Position numbers and translations under genes: made by a program
Shown here: in pieces, positions 17,001 through 24,669 of the stretch
Layout of the letters: each line of letters starts with the position of its first letter
Position numbering within the stretch: position 1 is the first letter of the stretch
The notes under the pieces: model-generated
What the model saw: the letters and a program-made list of their open reading frames with translations, nothing else
Database searches by the model: none
What the model was told of the DNA's origin: nothing
Source: Jiangella asiatica
Lineage (GTDB): Bacteria; Actinomycetota; Actinomycetes; Jiangellales; Jiangellaceae
Direction: 5' to 3'
Assembly (NCBI RefSeq): GCF_004349065.1
Contig: NZ_SMKZ01000002.1
Coordinates: 186,001-250,000, forward strand
DNA length: 64,000 nt

Positions 17001-17578
17001 TCTGGTTCCCCCGGCACACCAACAGCGCCACCGAGGTGACCTACACCGTTCATCACGCGGGCGGCGAGACCGACGTGTCCATGGTCCAGGCCGACGCCGG
17101 AAACGCCTGGTTGTCGCTAGGGGAGTTCGCGTTCACCGACACCGAACCGGCATCGGTGACGCTCACCGCCGGCGGCACCGGAGTCTCCCGAACCGACGCG
17201 GTCCGGTTCACTCCGGCGGTGCAGGACGCGCCGCATCCGGGCACCGGCACGTGGACGGCGTCGTCGTCGCTGTTGCAGGACGTGACGATCTCCGGCCAGA
17301 CGGTGCGCAACGTCGTAGACACCAGCATCGGCGGGTCGGACCGGCTCCCAGGTCCCGCTCACCGGGTCGCCGTCCCGGCTGGCACTTCGGCGATCAGCAA
17401 CCCGATCCGCCAACATGCCGACGCCGACGCGGTGCTCGATTTCGACGTGGCGCTGGCCGATCCCGACGACCCCACCCGGCTCGCGCCGGAGTACGACAAG
17501 GGCGACCACCTGCACCCCAGCGATGCGGCCCGCGCACGGCTGGCAGAGGTCGTCGACCTCGCGAGCCTGCTTCCGTGA
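14075..17578 (+). CDS. Secreted GH31 glycosidase with golvesin-like module and a degenerate SGNH tail
   Basis: 1167 residues. GH31 enzymes are retaining exo-glycosidases such as alpha-glucosidases and alpha-xylosidases. A signal peptide lies near residues 10-35. The GH31 N-terminal beta domain covers about 45-270. The barrel covers about 280-640, with WGVDGWKEDTMLY near 460-472 holding the presumed nucleophile Asp, and then RNAQFNAVTPVLAFG. Beta domains (FATPVFGADF-like text, DVYLPAGKWIDYETG) follow. An FN3-like stretch is near 835-900, and a golvesin/CBM-like module near 930-1050 (GTWQGSSLAGFDGTKSRF, YDVSVWFPRHTNS, TDAVRFTP). Residues about 1055-1167 are remnants of an SGNH esterase (separate entry). 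It starts inside the previous stop (ATGA). Its closest relative is the next gene. Exact substrate specificity is unknown. Confidence 0.9.
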   Translation: MTGGRRFRSMTTRLAVAVLVLGVAGAPRVAALPAALNAPPAGARTGVTETADTIVVRGDTYAMTIVKDGFRYGFTDTAGRETLPPHPESGLRVDEADAAATELVSDPNAATAVLDVTLDDGATVRVHVHPSPTTVRITVDDLAGPATVDLRTAPAGPAYGLGDYGAHADGQPDEGTPCSGNIEARPTLELTGIVLDNLTNQGSCKRFISTFMVFPQQGVAQVLFDEGQKRVALTDTENRLGAAAVDRIDAVHYFLAGDVRRVYADYRDAREAHGYVDVEPRPDMFELGWEAYGALAWNTYQSSVEETVQGFLDHGYPLGWGVVGSGFWPGPRGRPTEGTTNSFGMWDDTEEPGREDAQPGLPNPRYPDPDRLKALFADNDLDLLLGARNNVKALPADGGNHNPVHDGPFTEEAAAAGFLLQDADGTPTVVTRAQFPSGPSYVLDGSDPDAVEWYVDRTRAWGVDGWKEDTMLYEPDLHRDGNWNPVQTALADAGDLLMVRNAAYSVPGDIVRINDTIYGTGEVFHEDPDRMPVNLLNLAASGAGNLYPDYVGGTPGPSMTDPAYMDYFMRNAQFNAVTPVLAFGKGPWELGRADYAESVKELARWHDALHPYVYDAVLDGNATGYPAAMTPLPIAYPDDENTYGLVNDETRQYEWMFGESLLATPVFGADFDTAQARDVYLPAGKWIDYETGAVFTGPRTLDDYAIGTDRVPAFVGGKGVLVTRDRDDSGELTGMTAEVYPIATGTRYEWTDGSARSRVLNANTGWDAAKLRITDRTTGETVPFEVDDVTGAFRFVFEPGHDYVLSGGGWAAHSLPVPEAAPTASPDPVEVDASSEGTSLSWSAVDDARHYVVEVSDSEKCLGGIVGATAETTFPLGLSGIGGTYTVSAVNEQGAGPRSAPVVVDPTDDGAGVVTVTDEGTPPRCDPDRPAYAETGTWQGSSLAGFDGTKSRFTRTRGDTATWTADLTAQTYDVSVWFPRHTNSATEVTYTVHHAGGETDVSMVQADAGNAWLSLGEFAFTDTEPASVTLTAGGTGVSRTDAVRFTPAVQDAPHPGTGTWTASSSLLQDVTISGQTVRNVVDTSIGGSDRLPGPAHRVAVPAGTSAISNPIRQHADADAVLDFDVALADPDDPTRLAPEYDKGDHLHPSDAARARLAEVVDLASLLP
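17239..17578 (+). pseudogene. Internally deleted SGNH-hydrolase domain fused to the GH31 C-terminus
   Basis: This in-frame tail of the GH31 gene begins like actinobacterial SGNH esterases (TGTWTASSS, QTVRNVVDTSIGGSDRL, RVAVPAGTSAISNP). It then jumps, around 17401-17412, straight to the family's C-terminal end (AVLDFDVALADPDDPTRLAP, YDKGDHLHPSDAARARLAE). Roughly the middle two hundred residues expected in that family are missing, including the GDS serine block and the oxyanion Gly and Asn blocks. Only the DHLHP histidine block remains. It therefore cannot be an active esterase. The reading frame is kept through the deletion, and the sister GH31 at 17629 has no such tail. Confidence 0.7.
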
Positions 17579-17628
17579 CGGCGCGGACCTGTCGAGCGTG
17601 TCCTCATCCTTCGAAGCGAGGGGTACTC

Positions 17629-20600
17629 ATGCACCGACCCATGACCAGACGATCAGCCGCCGGAGTTCTCGCCCTGTCACTGACGATCGCCGCGCTGGTG
17701 GCGCCGGCAACGGCGGCACCCGATGCCGGCGCGGCGACCGGTGTCGTCGACACCGGAGACACGCTCGTGGTGTCCGGAGACACATATGACCTGCGGATCG
17801 TCAAAGGCGGCTTTCGCTATTCGTTCGCCGATCGATCCGGTGCGGAGATCGTTCCGGCGCACCATGAGTCGGGGATTCGGTTCCTCCCGCAAGGTGAATC
17901 GCAATTCGCAGACGCGGTCGACGCCGAGTTGATCTCTCGTCCGAATGCCCGCACCGCCATCATCAAGGTGACGCTGGAGGGCGGTTCACGCATCACGGTG
18001 AACGTCCGCCCGTTCGACAGCCATGCACGCATCTCGGTGGGGAACCTTCCCGGCGAGGGCGGCACAATCGACTTCCGCACCGGCTACGTCGCGCCCGGCT
18101 ACGGCCTTGGTGACCACGGCTCATGGGCCGACGGATCGGACGAGCAGGGCGAGTCGTGCAACAGCCGGGTGCGATCGCGACCGACCACAGAATTGACCGG
18201 GCTGGTTCTGGAGGACGTCACCAACGGCGGCAGTTGCCAGCGCTTCATCAGCAACTTCACCGTCTTCCCGAAGCAACGGTTCGGGCAGGTGCTGTTCGAG
18301 GACGGGCAGAAGCGGTTCGGGCTCACCGATACGGAGAACCGCCTCGGTGCCGCCGGTGTGGACCGGGTGGACGGCCTGTACTACTTCGTCGGCCGCGACC
18401 TGAAGGAGGTCTACGCCGATTACCGGCACGTACGTGCAGAACACGGCTACTACGACGGGCGACCCAACCAGGAGTTCTTCGGCCTGGGCTGGGAGGCTTT
18501 CGGAGCCCTGCGCTGGGACACCTATCAATCGTCAGTGACCGAAACAGTGCAGAGGTTCCTCGACGAGGGCTACCCGTTGTCCTGGGGTGTGGTCGGGTCG
18601 GGCTTCTGGCCGGGCGAGCGGAGCACCCCGGAGGAGGGCACGACCAACAGCTTCGGCATGTGGGACGACACCGCCGAAGTCGGGCGGGACGACGGGTTGC
18701 CCAATCCGCGCTATCCCGATCCCGATGCGCTGAAGCAGTTCTTCGCCGACAACGAGGTGAAACTGATACTCGGCGCCCGCAACAACTTCAAGGCGCTCCC
18801 GGAGGACGGGGGCAACTTCGTCGAGAAGTACGACGGCCCCTTTGTTCATGAGGCGATCGACCGCGGCTACCTGGTCAGCGACGCCGACGGCGCGCCCACG
18901 GTGATCACGAAGGCCGTGTTTCCCTCCGGCCACAGCTATGTGCTCGACGGCTCGAACGGCGAGGCCGTGGATTGGTTCGTGGAGCAGCTGCAGAAGTGGG
19001 GCGTGGACGGGTGGAAGGAGGACGCCATGCTCTACACGCCCAGACTCCACCGGGATGCGAACTGGAACCCGGTTCTGCGGGCGATGCACGAGGCCGGCGA
19101 TCTGGTGATGGCGAGGAACGCCGCGTACTCACTCCCGGGAGACATTCTTCGGATCAACGACACGATCTACGGCACCGGCGAGAACTATCACACCGATCCG
19201 GACCGCATGCCGATCAACCTGCTGAACTACGCCGCCAGCGGCGTCTCCAGCCTGTATGGCGACTACGTGGGCGGGACGCCGGAAGTACCCATGAGCGATC
19301 CGTCGTACCAGAAGTACTACGTCCGAAACGCTCAGTTCAACGCGCTGCAGCCGGTGATGGCGTTCGGGCGCGGCCCATGGGAAATGGGCCGAGACGACTA
19401 CGCGCGCGCCGTGAAAGACGTGGCGCTGTGGCACGAATCGATGCGGCCGTACATCTACGACGCGGCATTGGACGGGCACGAGACGGGCTTCCCATACGCG
19501 ATGACGCCGCTACCCCTTGCCTACCCCGACGACGAGAACACGTACCAGCTCGCCAACGACACGACCCGTCAGTATGAATGGATGCTCGGTGAATCCGTGC
19601 TGGCTACTCCGGTGTTCGGTGCCGACTTCGGGACGGCACAGTCGCGTGATGTGTATCTGCCCGCCGGAAAGTGGATCGACATCGCGACGGGCTCGGTCTT
19701 CAACGGGCCGACGACTCTCGAGGACTACGTGATCGGCTACGACCGGGTGCCGGCGTTCGTCGGTGGCAAGGGCGTCACCGTCACCGGCGCCGACGACCAC
19801 CTGCAGGCCCAGGTGTATCCGATCCAGACCGGTTCGAGCTACGACTTCAGCGACGGTGAGGACACCACCCGGATCCGCAATGACAACACCGGATGGGACA
19901 CGGAATCCCTCTCGATCACCGACACGTCCACGCGCGGAGTGGTGGAGTTCGACGTCGACCCGGTCACCGGGGCGCTGTCGTTCCCGATCACGCCCGGCCA
20001 TGACTACCGCCTCTCCGGAGGCGGCGCCGCGGAGCACACCGTGCCGCTGGACACCGAACCGCCGGAGCAGGTCACCGGCCTGTCGCACGCCGAGGCAGAC
20101 GGTTTGACGACACTACGGTGGGACGCGGCCGTCGGTGCCCGCAGTTACGTGGTGTCGGTCAGTGGCCACGGCGCTTGCCCGAGCGACGAGGAGGTCGTCT
20201 TCGGCGCCACGACCGGCGCGGTCGAACTCACGCTGGGCGCGGCCGATTCGGTCGGCGGGACCTATCGGGTCCATGCGGTCAACAACGCCGGCACCGGCCC
20301 ATTCTCCGAGGGTTACACCGTCGTCGCGCCCGACGACGAACCCGGCCCGGTCATCGTCACCAATGAAGGAGAACCACCCACCTGCAACCCGGAGAAGCCC
20401 GCGTACCACGAGACGGGCACCTGGTCACCCAGCGCCGTGCGCGGATTCGACGAGTCCAGAACGCGCTTCAGCCGGGACATCGGCGCCACGGCGACCTGGC
20501 GGGCCTCGCTGACACCCGGCGCATACGACGTTGCCGTCTGGTTCCCAGAGAACAGCATCTGCAGCGACGACACCACCTACGCCGTCCACCACGCGGGCGG

Positions 20601-20757
20601 CTCGACGGATGTCCCGGTGGATCAGTGCGCCACCGGCGGCCAATGGCATTCGCTCGGCACCTATGACTTCACAGCTGCCTACGCAGAGGTCACCCTCACA
20701 GTGGGCGGCGGGACCGTGCGAGCCGACGCCGTGCGCTTCAGCCACAGCCCTGAGTGA
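17629..20757 (+). CDS. Secreted GH31 glycosidase (second copy)
   Basis: 1042 residues, ATG 17629 after GCGAGGGG. The signal peptide is SAAGVLALSLTIAALVAPATA, residues 9-29. The GH31 catalytic domain is collinear with the previous gene: GLGWEAFGALRWDTYQSSVT, FFADNEVKLILGARNNFKAL, WGVDGWKEDAMLYTPRLHRD (nucleophile region near 457-466), RNAQFNALQPVMAFGRGPWE. FN3-like and golvesin-like modules end the protein (TGTWSPSAVRGFDESRT, YDVAVWFPENSICSDD, TVRADAVRFSHS). A pair of cysteines (CSDDTT, DQCATGG) in the last module may form a disulfide. It uses visibly more A/T-ending codons than the gene before it, so the pair may not be a recent local duplication. It probably acts on the same or a related linkage. 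Confidence 0.9.
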   Translation: MHRPMTRRSAAGVLALSLTIAALVAPATAAPDAGAATGVVDTGDTLVVSGDTYDLRIVKGGFRYSFADRSGAEIVPAHHESGIRFLPQGESQFADAVDAELISRPNARTAIIKVTLEGGSRITVNVRPFDSHARISVGNLPGEGGTIDFRTGYVAPGYGLGDHGSWADGSDEQGESCNSRVRSRPTTELTGLVLEDVTNGGSCQRFISNFTVFPKQRFGQVLFEDGQKRFGLTDTENRLGAAGVDRVDGLYYFVGRDLKEVYADYRHVRAEHGYYDGRPNQEFFGLGWEAFGALRWDTYQSSVTETVQRFLDEGYPLSWGVVGSGFWPGERSTPEEGTTNSFGMWDDTAEVGRDDGLPNPRYPDPDALKQFFADNEVKLILGARNNFKALPEDGGNFVEKYDGPFVHEAIDRGYLVSDADGAPTVITKAVFPSGHSYVLDGSNGEAVDWFVEQLQKWGVDGWKEDAMLYTPRLHRDANWNPVLRAMHEAGDLVMARNAAYSLPGDILRINDTIYGTGENYHTDPDRMPINLLNYAASGVSSLYGDYVGGTPEVPMSDPSYQKYYVRNAQFNALQPVMAFGRGPWEMGRDDYARAVKDVALWHESMRPYIYDAALDGHETGFPYAMTPLPLAYPDDENTYQLANDTTRQYEWMLGESVLATPVFGADFGTAQSRDVYLPAGKWIDIATGSVFNGPTTLEDYVIGYDRVPAFVGGKGVTVTGADDHLQAQVYPIQTGSSYDFSDGEDTTRIRNDNTGWDTESLSITDTSTRGVVEFDVDPVTGALSFPITPGHDYRLSGGGAAEHTVPLDTEPPEQVTGLSHAEADGLTTLRWDAAVGARSYVVSVSGHGACPSDEEVVFGATTGAVELTLGAADSVGGTYRVHAVNNAGTGPFSEGYTVVAPDDEPGPVIVTNEGEPPTCNPEKPAYHETGTWSPSAVRGFDESRTRFSRDIGATATWRASLTPGAYDVAVWFPENSICSDDTTYAVHHAGGSTDVPVDQCATGGQWHSLGTYDFTAAYAEVTLTVGGGTVRADAVRFSHSPE

Positions 20758-20810
20758 CGGTACGACCGCTTGTTCGGGTTCAGTAACCTGCGATCTTGCC
20801 GGGAGGCATC

Positions 20811-23800
20811 ATGCTCCGACGCCGACTGTTCGTTGCTCCGACCATGGCGGCGCTGTTATTGGCCTTCCACTTGTCAGCGCCTGCGGCGATGCCGGCGCCG
20901 GGTCAGGACATGGTCGTGACCGACACAACAGTGGAGTATGCGCACAATCCACTGGGTGTCGACGCACCTCATCCCCTCCTGAGCTGGGTGTTGGAGTCCC
21001 CGGAGCGGGCGCAGGTGCAGAGTGCCTATCGGCTTCAGGTGGCGTCCACGGAGGATCGGTTGACCGGCGGCCGGCCGGATGTGTGGGACTCCGGCTGGGT
21101 GTCGTCGTCGCAGTCGGTCAACGTCGCGTACGCAGGTCCGAGCCTGGAGTCCGGAGCGCGGTACTTCTGGCGGGTACAGGTCGCCGACGGGGACGGTGAC
21201 CGCTCCGGATGGAGCGAGCCGGCCTGGTGGGAGATGGGGCTGCTCGACGAGTCCGACTGGGAGGCCGACTGGATCGGCATGCCGGAGGGCCCCAACAATC
21301 CAGCCGGGGCCTCCTGGATCTGGACCCCGGAGGGCGACCCGGCGACCTCCGTGGCCGCCGGCACTCGCTACTTCCGCCGGACGCTCGAGCTGTCGGCGCA
21401 ACCCGTGGAGCGGGCCATGATGGTCCTGGCCGCGGATGACGCGTTCGTGTTGCATGTCAACGGCACGGAGGCCGCCCGCTCTCACACGCGGGTCTTCGGC
21501 GGTCGCATGGCCATCGAGGTCGACCTCGCCGATCTGCTGACCGCCGGGTCCAACACTCTGGCGGTGTCGGCCCGCAACCGGTACGTCGGCCCGGCGGGCC
21601 TGGTCGCCAAACTCGAGGTCGAGCTGGCCGACGGTCAGCGCGTCGAGGTCCTGACGGACTCGTCCTGGCGGGTGTCGCGGCGGAACGAGTCGGGCTGGGA
21701 CCGGCCCGGTTTCGACGACTCCGAGTGGTCCGGCGCGCGCGAGGTCGCGGCCTACGGGGAAGGGCCGTGGCCGAACCAGGTCCGGCTTCGGCCGACCCAT
21801 CCGCCGGCACCTCTGCTTCGCAAGGAGTTCACCGTCACCAAGCCGGTCAGCCGCGCACGGCTCTATGTGAGCGGGCTCGGATACGGCACGTACTTCCTCA
21901 ACGGTGAGCGGATCGGTGACCGTGTCCTCGATCCGGCGTTCACCGACTACAACAGGCGGGTGCTGTACTCGACCTACGACGTGACCAACCAGCTCGAGCC
22001 GGGTGCCAACGCGTTCGGCGCTGAGCTGGGTCGAGGCCACCTCGGGTTCGTTCTCCCGGCCGGGGGCGCGGATTTCGTCGACGACACCAAGATGCTGATG
22101 CAGCTGGAGGTCGAATACACCGACGGCACCACCCAGACGGTGGCCTCGGACGGGACCTGGCAGGTGACCGAGGGGCCAACTGTCTACGACAACATCGCCA
22201 CCGGCGAGACCTACGACGCCCGGCGGGAGCAGCCGGGTTGGGCGACGCCCGGCTTCGAGGCAACGGACTGGTCCAGCGCAGCGGTCCTTCCGCCGCCGGC
22301 GCCGGTGCTTCGGGCACAGTCGATGCCCCCGATCACGGCGACCGACATCGAGCCGGTGCGCATCACCGAGCCGAAGCCAGGTGTCCACGTGTTCGACATG
22401 GGCCGGACGACGGCCGGTTGGGCCAGATTGTCGGTCTCCGGTGCGGCCGGCACCGCGGTCCGGATGTTGTACGGCGAGGAGCTGAATGACGACGGGACGG
22501 TGCGGAACCTCGGTCACCACGACCCGGAACGAAGCGACGCGGCCGGACAGCTCGACATCTACATCCTCAACGGCAAGGGCAGAGAAGTCTGGGAGCCCGA
22601 GTTCAGCTACACCGGTTTCCAGTACGTCCAGGTGGAGGGCCTGCCAGAGCCGCCCACCACCGACACCATCACAGGCCGCGAGGTACACAACGCCGTCGAC
22701 TCCGTGGGCGCCTTCGAGTCCTCCAACGAGCTGTACGGTCAGATCCACGACGCGATGCGTGCCACCATCCTCAACAACCTGCAGAGCATGCCGACCGACA
22801 GTCCGACGTTCGAGCGGCGCGGCTGGTCCGGTGACGCGCACGTGGCGCTGCCGACCATGCTCTACAACTTCGACATGGCCGCGTTCTTCAAGAAGTGGCT
22901 GGACGATTTCGAGGACAACCAGGTCGACACCGCAGAGAACCGAACCGACGACCGCGAACGAGGGCTCGGGCGGGTGACCGTCGTCGCTCCCTGGCCGAAC
23001 GACTTCCGCTCCACCAGCATCTCCGCTGCCTGGACCGGGGTCCTCCCGGCTCTGGTGTGGTCGCTCTACACCGACTACGGCGACCGCACCGTGCTCACCG
23101 ATCACTACGCGTTCCTCACCAGATACATGGATTTCATGGAGACCCTGCTCGACGACGGGATCATGAGCGTCGAGCAGTACGGAGACCACGCATCACCCTT
23201 CGGATCCAACCCCGAGGAGGACAGGCGCCTGGCCGGCACCGCGTACTTCTACAAGTCGCTGCGCGAAATGGCACGCATCGCCACCGTCCTCGGCGAGGCC
23301 GCCGACGCCGAGCGCTACGACACCGTGGCCGAGCACGTACGGGACCGTTTCAACGCCGTCTTCTTCGACCGGGACGGCGGCTACTACGACACCTTCGAGG
23401 GGTTCGAGTACAAGCAGACGTCGAACGCTGTGCCCCTCGCCTTCGGCCTGGTCCCCGAGGAACACGAGGCGTCGGTGGTCCAGAGCCTGGTCGACGACAT
23501 CGAGGCTCGCGGCTGGCATCTCAACACCGGCATCCTGGGCACCAGCGTGTTGCTGCCGGTGCTGTCCGAGCACGGCCACCATGACGTCGCGCATCGTCTT
23601 GCCGGCCAGACCACGGACCCCAGCTGGGGCCACTGGATCGAGAACGGGATGACGACGATCCCGTCCCGCTGGCCCATGAGGCCCGGCTCCAACAACCACT
23701 ACATGCTCGGAACGGTCGATGAGTGGTTCTACAGCCACGTCGCCGGCCTCTCCCCGGATCCTTCCGGGCCGGGCTACGAGAAGTTCGTCGTCCGGCCGTA

Positions 23801-24101
23801 CCCCGGGGGCGTCGACGAGGCCAAGACGACGTACGAGTCCGTCCGTGGCGAGATCGAAACCGAGTGGGAACACGACGACGACATCTTCAGGCTCGAGGTC
23901 ACCGTTCCCGTCAACGCGACGGCAACGGTCCATGTCCCCACCTCTGATCCGGGCAGCGTCACCGAAGGCGGGGGTCCAGCCGACCGTGCCGACGGCGTCC
24001 GGTTCCTCGAAGTGCGAGACGGATACGCCGTCTACGTGGTCGGCTCGGGCGAGTACCGATTCCACTCGGAGATCCAGGTGGCTCGGACGGTCAACCAATG
24101 A
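20811..24101 (+). CDS. Secreted GH78 alpha-L-rhamnosidase
   Basis: 1096 residues, inverting alpha-L-rhamnosidase releasing terminal rhamnose. The start is ATG 20811, four bases after GGGAGG; an upstream in-frame TTG at 20796 precedes that site. The signal peptide is FVAPTMAALLLAFHLSAPAA. An FN3-like N-terminal domain contains NPLGVDAPHPLLSW and RYFWRVQVADGDG. Two beta domains follow (VNGTEAARSHTRVF, RARLYVSGLGYGTYFLNGER). The alpha/alpha-six barrel begins near 640 with the GH78 signature SPTFERRGWSGDAHVALP near 665, whose Glu lies in the conserved acidic motif. Further barrel text is WPNDFRST, YFYKSLREMARIA and WGHWIENGMTTIPSRW. The C-terminal domain ends GSGEYRFHSEI. It shares the softer codon use of the preceding GH31 gene. 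Confidence 0.95.
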   Translation: MLRRRLFVAPTMAALLLAFHLSAPAAMPAPGQDMVVTDTTVEYAHNPLGVDAPHPLLSWVLESPERAQVQSAYRLQVASTEDRLTGGRPDVWDSGWVSSSQSVNVAYAGPSLESGARYFWRVQVADGDGDRSGWSEPAWWEMGLLDESDWEADWIGMPEGPNNPAGASWIWTPEGDPATSVAAGTRYFRRTLELSAQPVERAMMVLAADDAFVLHVNGTEAARSHTRVFGGRMAIEVDLADLLTAGSNTLAVSARNRYVGPAGLVAKLEVELADGQRVEVLTDSSWRVSRRNESGWDRPGFDDSEWSGAREVAAYGEGPWPNQVRLRPTHPPAPLLRKEFTVTKPVSRARLYVSGLGYGTYFLNGERIGDRVLDPAFTDYNRRVLYSTYDVTNQLEPGANAFGAELGRGHLGFVLPAGGADFVDDTKMLMQLEVEYTDGTTQTVASDGTWQVTEGPTVYDNIATGETYDARREQPGWATPGFEATDWSSAAVLPPPAPVLRAQSMPPITATDIEPVRITEPKPGVHVFDMGRTTAGWARLSVSGAAGTAVRMLYGEELNDDGTVRNLGHHDPERSDAAGQLDIYILNGKGREVWEPEFSYTGFQYVQVEGLPEPPTTDTITGREVHNAVDSVGAFESSNELYGQIHDAMRATILNNLQSMPTDSPTFERRGWSGDAHVALPTMLYNFDMAAFFKKWLDDFEDNQVDTAENRTDDRERGLGRVTVVAPWPNDFRSTSISAAWTGVLPALVWSLYTDYGDRTVLTDHYAFLTRYMDFMETLLDDGIMSVEQYGDHASPFGSNPEEDRRLAGTAYFYKSLREMARIATVLGEAADAERYDTVAEHVRDRFNAVFFDRDGGYYDTFEGFEYKQTSNAVPLAFGLVPEEHEASVVQSLVDDIEARGWHLNTGILGTSVLLPVLSEHGHHDVAHRLAGQTTDPSWGHWIENGMTTIPSRWPMRPGSNNHYMLGTVDEWFYSHVAGLSPDPSGPGYEKFVVRPYPGGVDEAKTTYESVRGEIETEWEHDDDIFRLEVTVPVNATATVHVPTSDPGSVTEGGGPADRADGVRFLEVRDGYAVYVVGSGEYRFHSEIQVARTVNQ

Positions 24102-24637
24102 GCCCTGCGCGGCCGACGCCGACCACAACCTCGACACGATCTACGGCCATGGCCAGGCGTACCTCCACGACCGGACGTCGGTCGAGCACGGCCACACCCA
24201 TGGAGCACCTCCTGCGGCTGGCGCAGGCCACGGATGCGCCTACGGCCGCCCGCTGGCGTGGCCAGGTGATTGGCTGGGCGCGCCGCGACACCGGCCCGGC
24301 GCTGCTGCCTTCCGCTCCGGTGGCCCCGGTGGGGTTGTTCCAGCACGTACTGAACTGCCTGGCGGCGCCACAGCGGTCGGAGCACCGGCAGCTCCCGGTG
24401 ATGGACCGCGCCGTTCACCGGCGTCCCACCTGGACGTACGCCATCTCGATGTCGAGCCGCCGCATCCGCTACTACGAGCAGATCAACAACCAGAACAAGC
24501 GGGGCTGGCACACCGGCTCGGGCAGTGCCTACCTGTACAACGACGACGACACCCAGATCGGCGACGCGTCCTGGCTCACCGCCGACCTGCGCACCAGCGT
24601 CGGCGGCACCCGCATCGCCCGGCTCCGGCTTGCCTGA
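24100..24637 (+). pseudogene. Remnant of a PL8 polysaccharide lyase
   Basis: Frame 2 reads, from about 24200, MEHLLRLAQATDAPTAARWR, PVMDRAVHRRPTWTYAISMS, SSRRIRYYEQINNQNKRGWH, TGSGSAYLYNDDDTQIGDAS. This matches the middle of PL8 (hyaluronate/chondroitin/xanthan lyase family), whose signature has a HRPxWxFALxMSSxRIxxYExINxEN-like run and GWHTGDGxTYLYxxD. The preceding part (DTIYGHGQAYLHDRTSVEHG) is in frame 1, so a frameshift lies near 24200. There is no N-terminal signal or upstream half, and the frame ends (RIARLRLA, stop) where the family should continue into its beta domains. The catalytic Asn/His/Tyr segment upstream is absent. It is therefore a non-functional fragment between the rhamnosidase and the next enzyme, and evidence that the locus once used a PL8 lyase. 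Confidence 0.75.
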
Positions 24638-24669
24638 CCCCGCATCGGTCACCGCTACAGGAGGACAAG

